From an uncultured Coriobacteriaceae bacterium (GTDB lineage: Bacteria; Actinomycetota; Coriobacteriia; Coriobacteriales; Atopobiaceae): a stretch of 64,000 bases of DNA. The first letter of the stretch is position 1. Each line of letters begins with the position of its first letter. Shown here piece by piece: positions 63,975 through 64,000 of this stretch. The notes beneath the pieces were generated by a model that saw only the letters and a program-made list of their open reading frames with translations, was not told the DNA's origin and ran no database searches. The translations under genes were made by a program, and so were the position numbers. The stretch is from assembly GCA_902786015.1 (NCBI GenBank), contig CADAAU010000003.1, positions 1 through 64,000 of the forward strand, written 5' to 3'.

Positions 63975-64000
63975 TTGCCGGAAAACAATCGTCGTACGCC
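63975..64000 (+). CDS. Start of a gene cut by the window edge, possibly ftsH
   Basis: TTG at 63975 with AGGAG seven bases upstream, then codons for PENNRRT before the window ends. Only the position after hpt suggests the FtsH protease; the eight visible residues cannot confirm it. Confidence 0.35.

Overview
The window is a chromosomal segment of roughly 57% GC from a Gram-positive actinobacterium. It most probably belongs to the class Coriobacteriia, close to Olsenella/Atopobium-type genera. The clues are the stand-alone PurO-type IMP cyclohydrolase, a class B sortase with a giant SpaA/VaFE-repeat surface protein, paired WYL regulators, the DciA gene between recF and gyrB, and the origin gene order. 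No database search was possible; all names rest on motif and protein-sequence recognition.

Layout. (1) 1-6.4 kb: purine synthesis. A ZTP riboswitch with its terminator precedes a PurO-type IMP cyclohydrolase and a separate AICAR transformylase. A minus-strand cluster purE / sortase B / purM / purN / deformylase-like follows, then tRNA-Gly. (2) 6.4-7.9 kb: decayed type I restriction-modification and toxin fragments. (3) 8.1-13.7 kb: a 1,874-residue cell-wall protein with SpaA-like and VaFE repeats and a TPHTG sorting motif. (4) 14.2-25.5 kb: an M28-like membrane peptidase split by a huge Asp/Glu/Tyr-rich insertion, two WYL regulators, a DnaQ-DinG fusion, ddl and rlmN. (5) 25.3-30.1 kb: the leftward origin-flanking operon rpmH-rnpA-yidD-yidC-jag-rsmG-parA-parB, with a perfect parS inside rsmG. 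(6) 30.5-41.5 kb: the rightward arm, a GHKL-ATPase/winged-helix protein, dnaA, dnaN, recF, dciA, gyrB and gyrA. oriC is inferred to lie in the intergenic regions around dnaA. (7) 41.6-49.3 kb: an anti-sigma-like ATPase/dicarboxylate-symporter fusion, a bifunctional-nuclease family protein, tRNA-Ile/Ala, a tail-anchored ribbon-helix-helix protein, typA, two tRNA-Ser genes and a DUF4013 membrane protein. (8) 49.6-56.4 kb: rpsF-ssb-rpsR-rplI-dnaB, then purA, purD and a Nudix hydrolase. (9) 56.5-64 kb: tRNA-Asp, a MutY-like glycosylase lacking Fe-S cysteines, a duplicated nuclease-like protein, a copper-chaperone-like protein, a CNNM/CorC protein, a stand-alone cyanophycin-synthetase N-domain protein, YtxH and PRC-barrel proteins, a 173-bp tandem repeat beside tRNA-Ser, hpt and the first codons of a gene that may be ftsH.

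Most genes are housekeeping. The unusual material is in the repeats and the composite proteins. Three intergenic repeat families recur: A, palindromes built on GCGATGGGGAT; B, a ~105-bp element always upstream of and co-oriented with a gene; C, long hairpins with variable stems and a constant loop. The composite proteins are the interrupted M28 peptidase, the ATPase-symporter fusion, the GHKL/winged-helix protein beside the origin, and the nuclease-like protein with two copies of its core. The best candidates for something undescribed are element B, the ATPase-symporter fusion and the acidic M28 protein.
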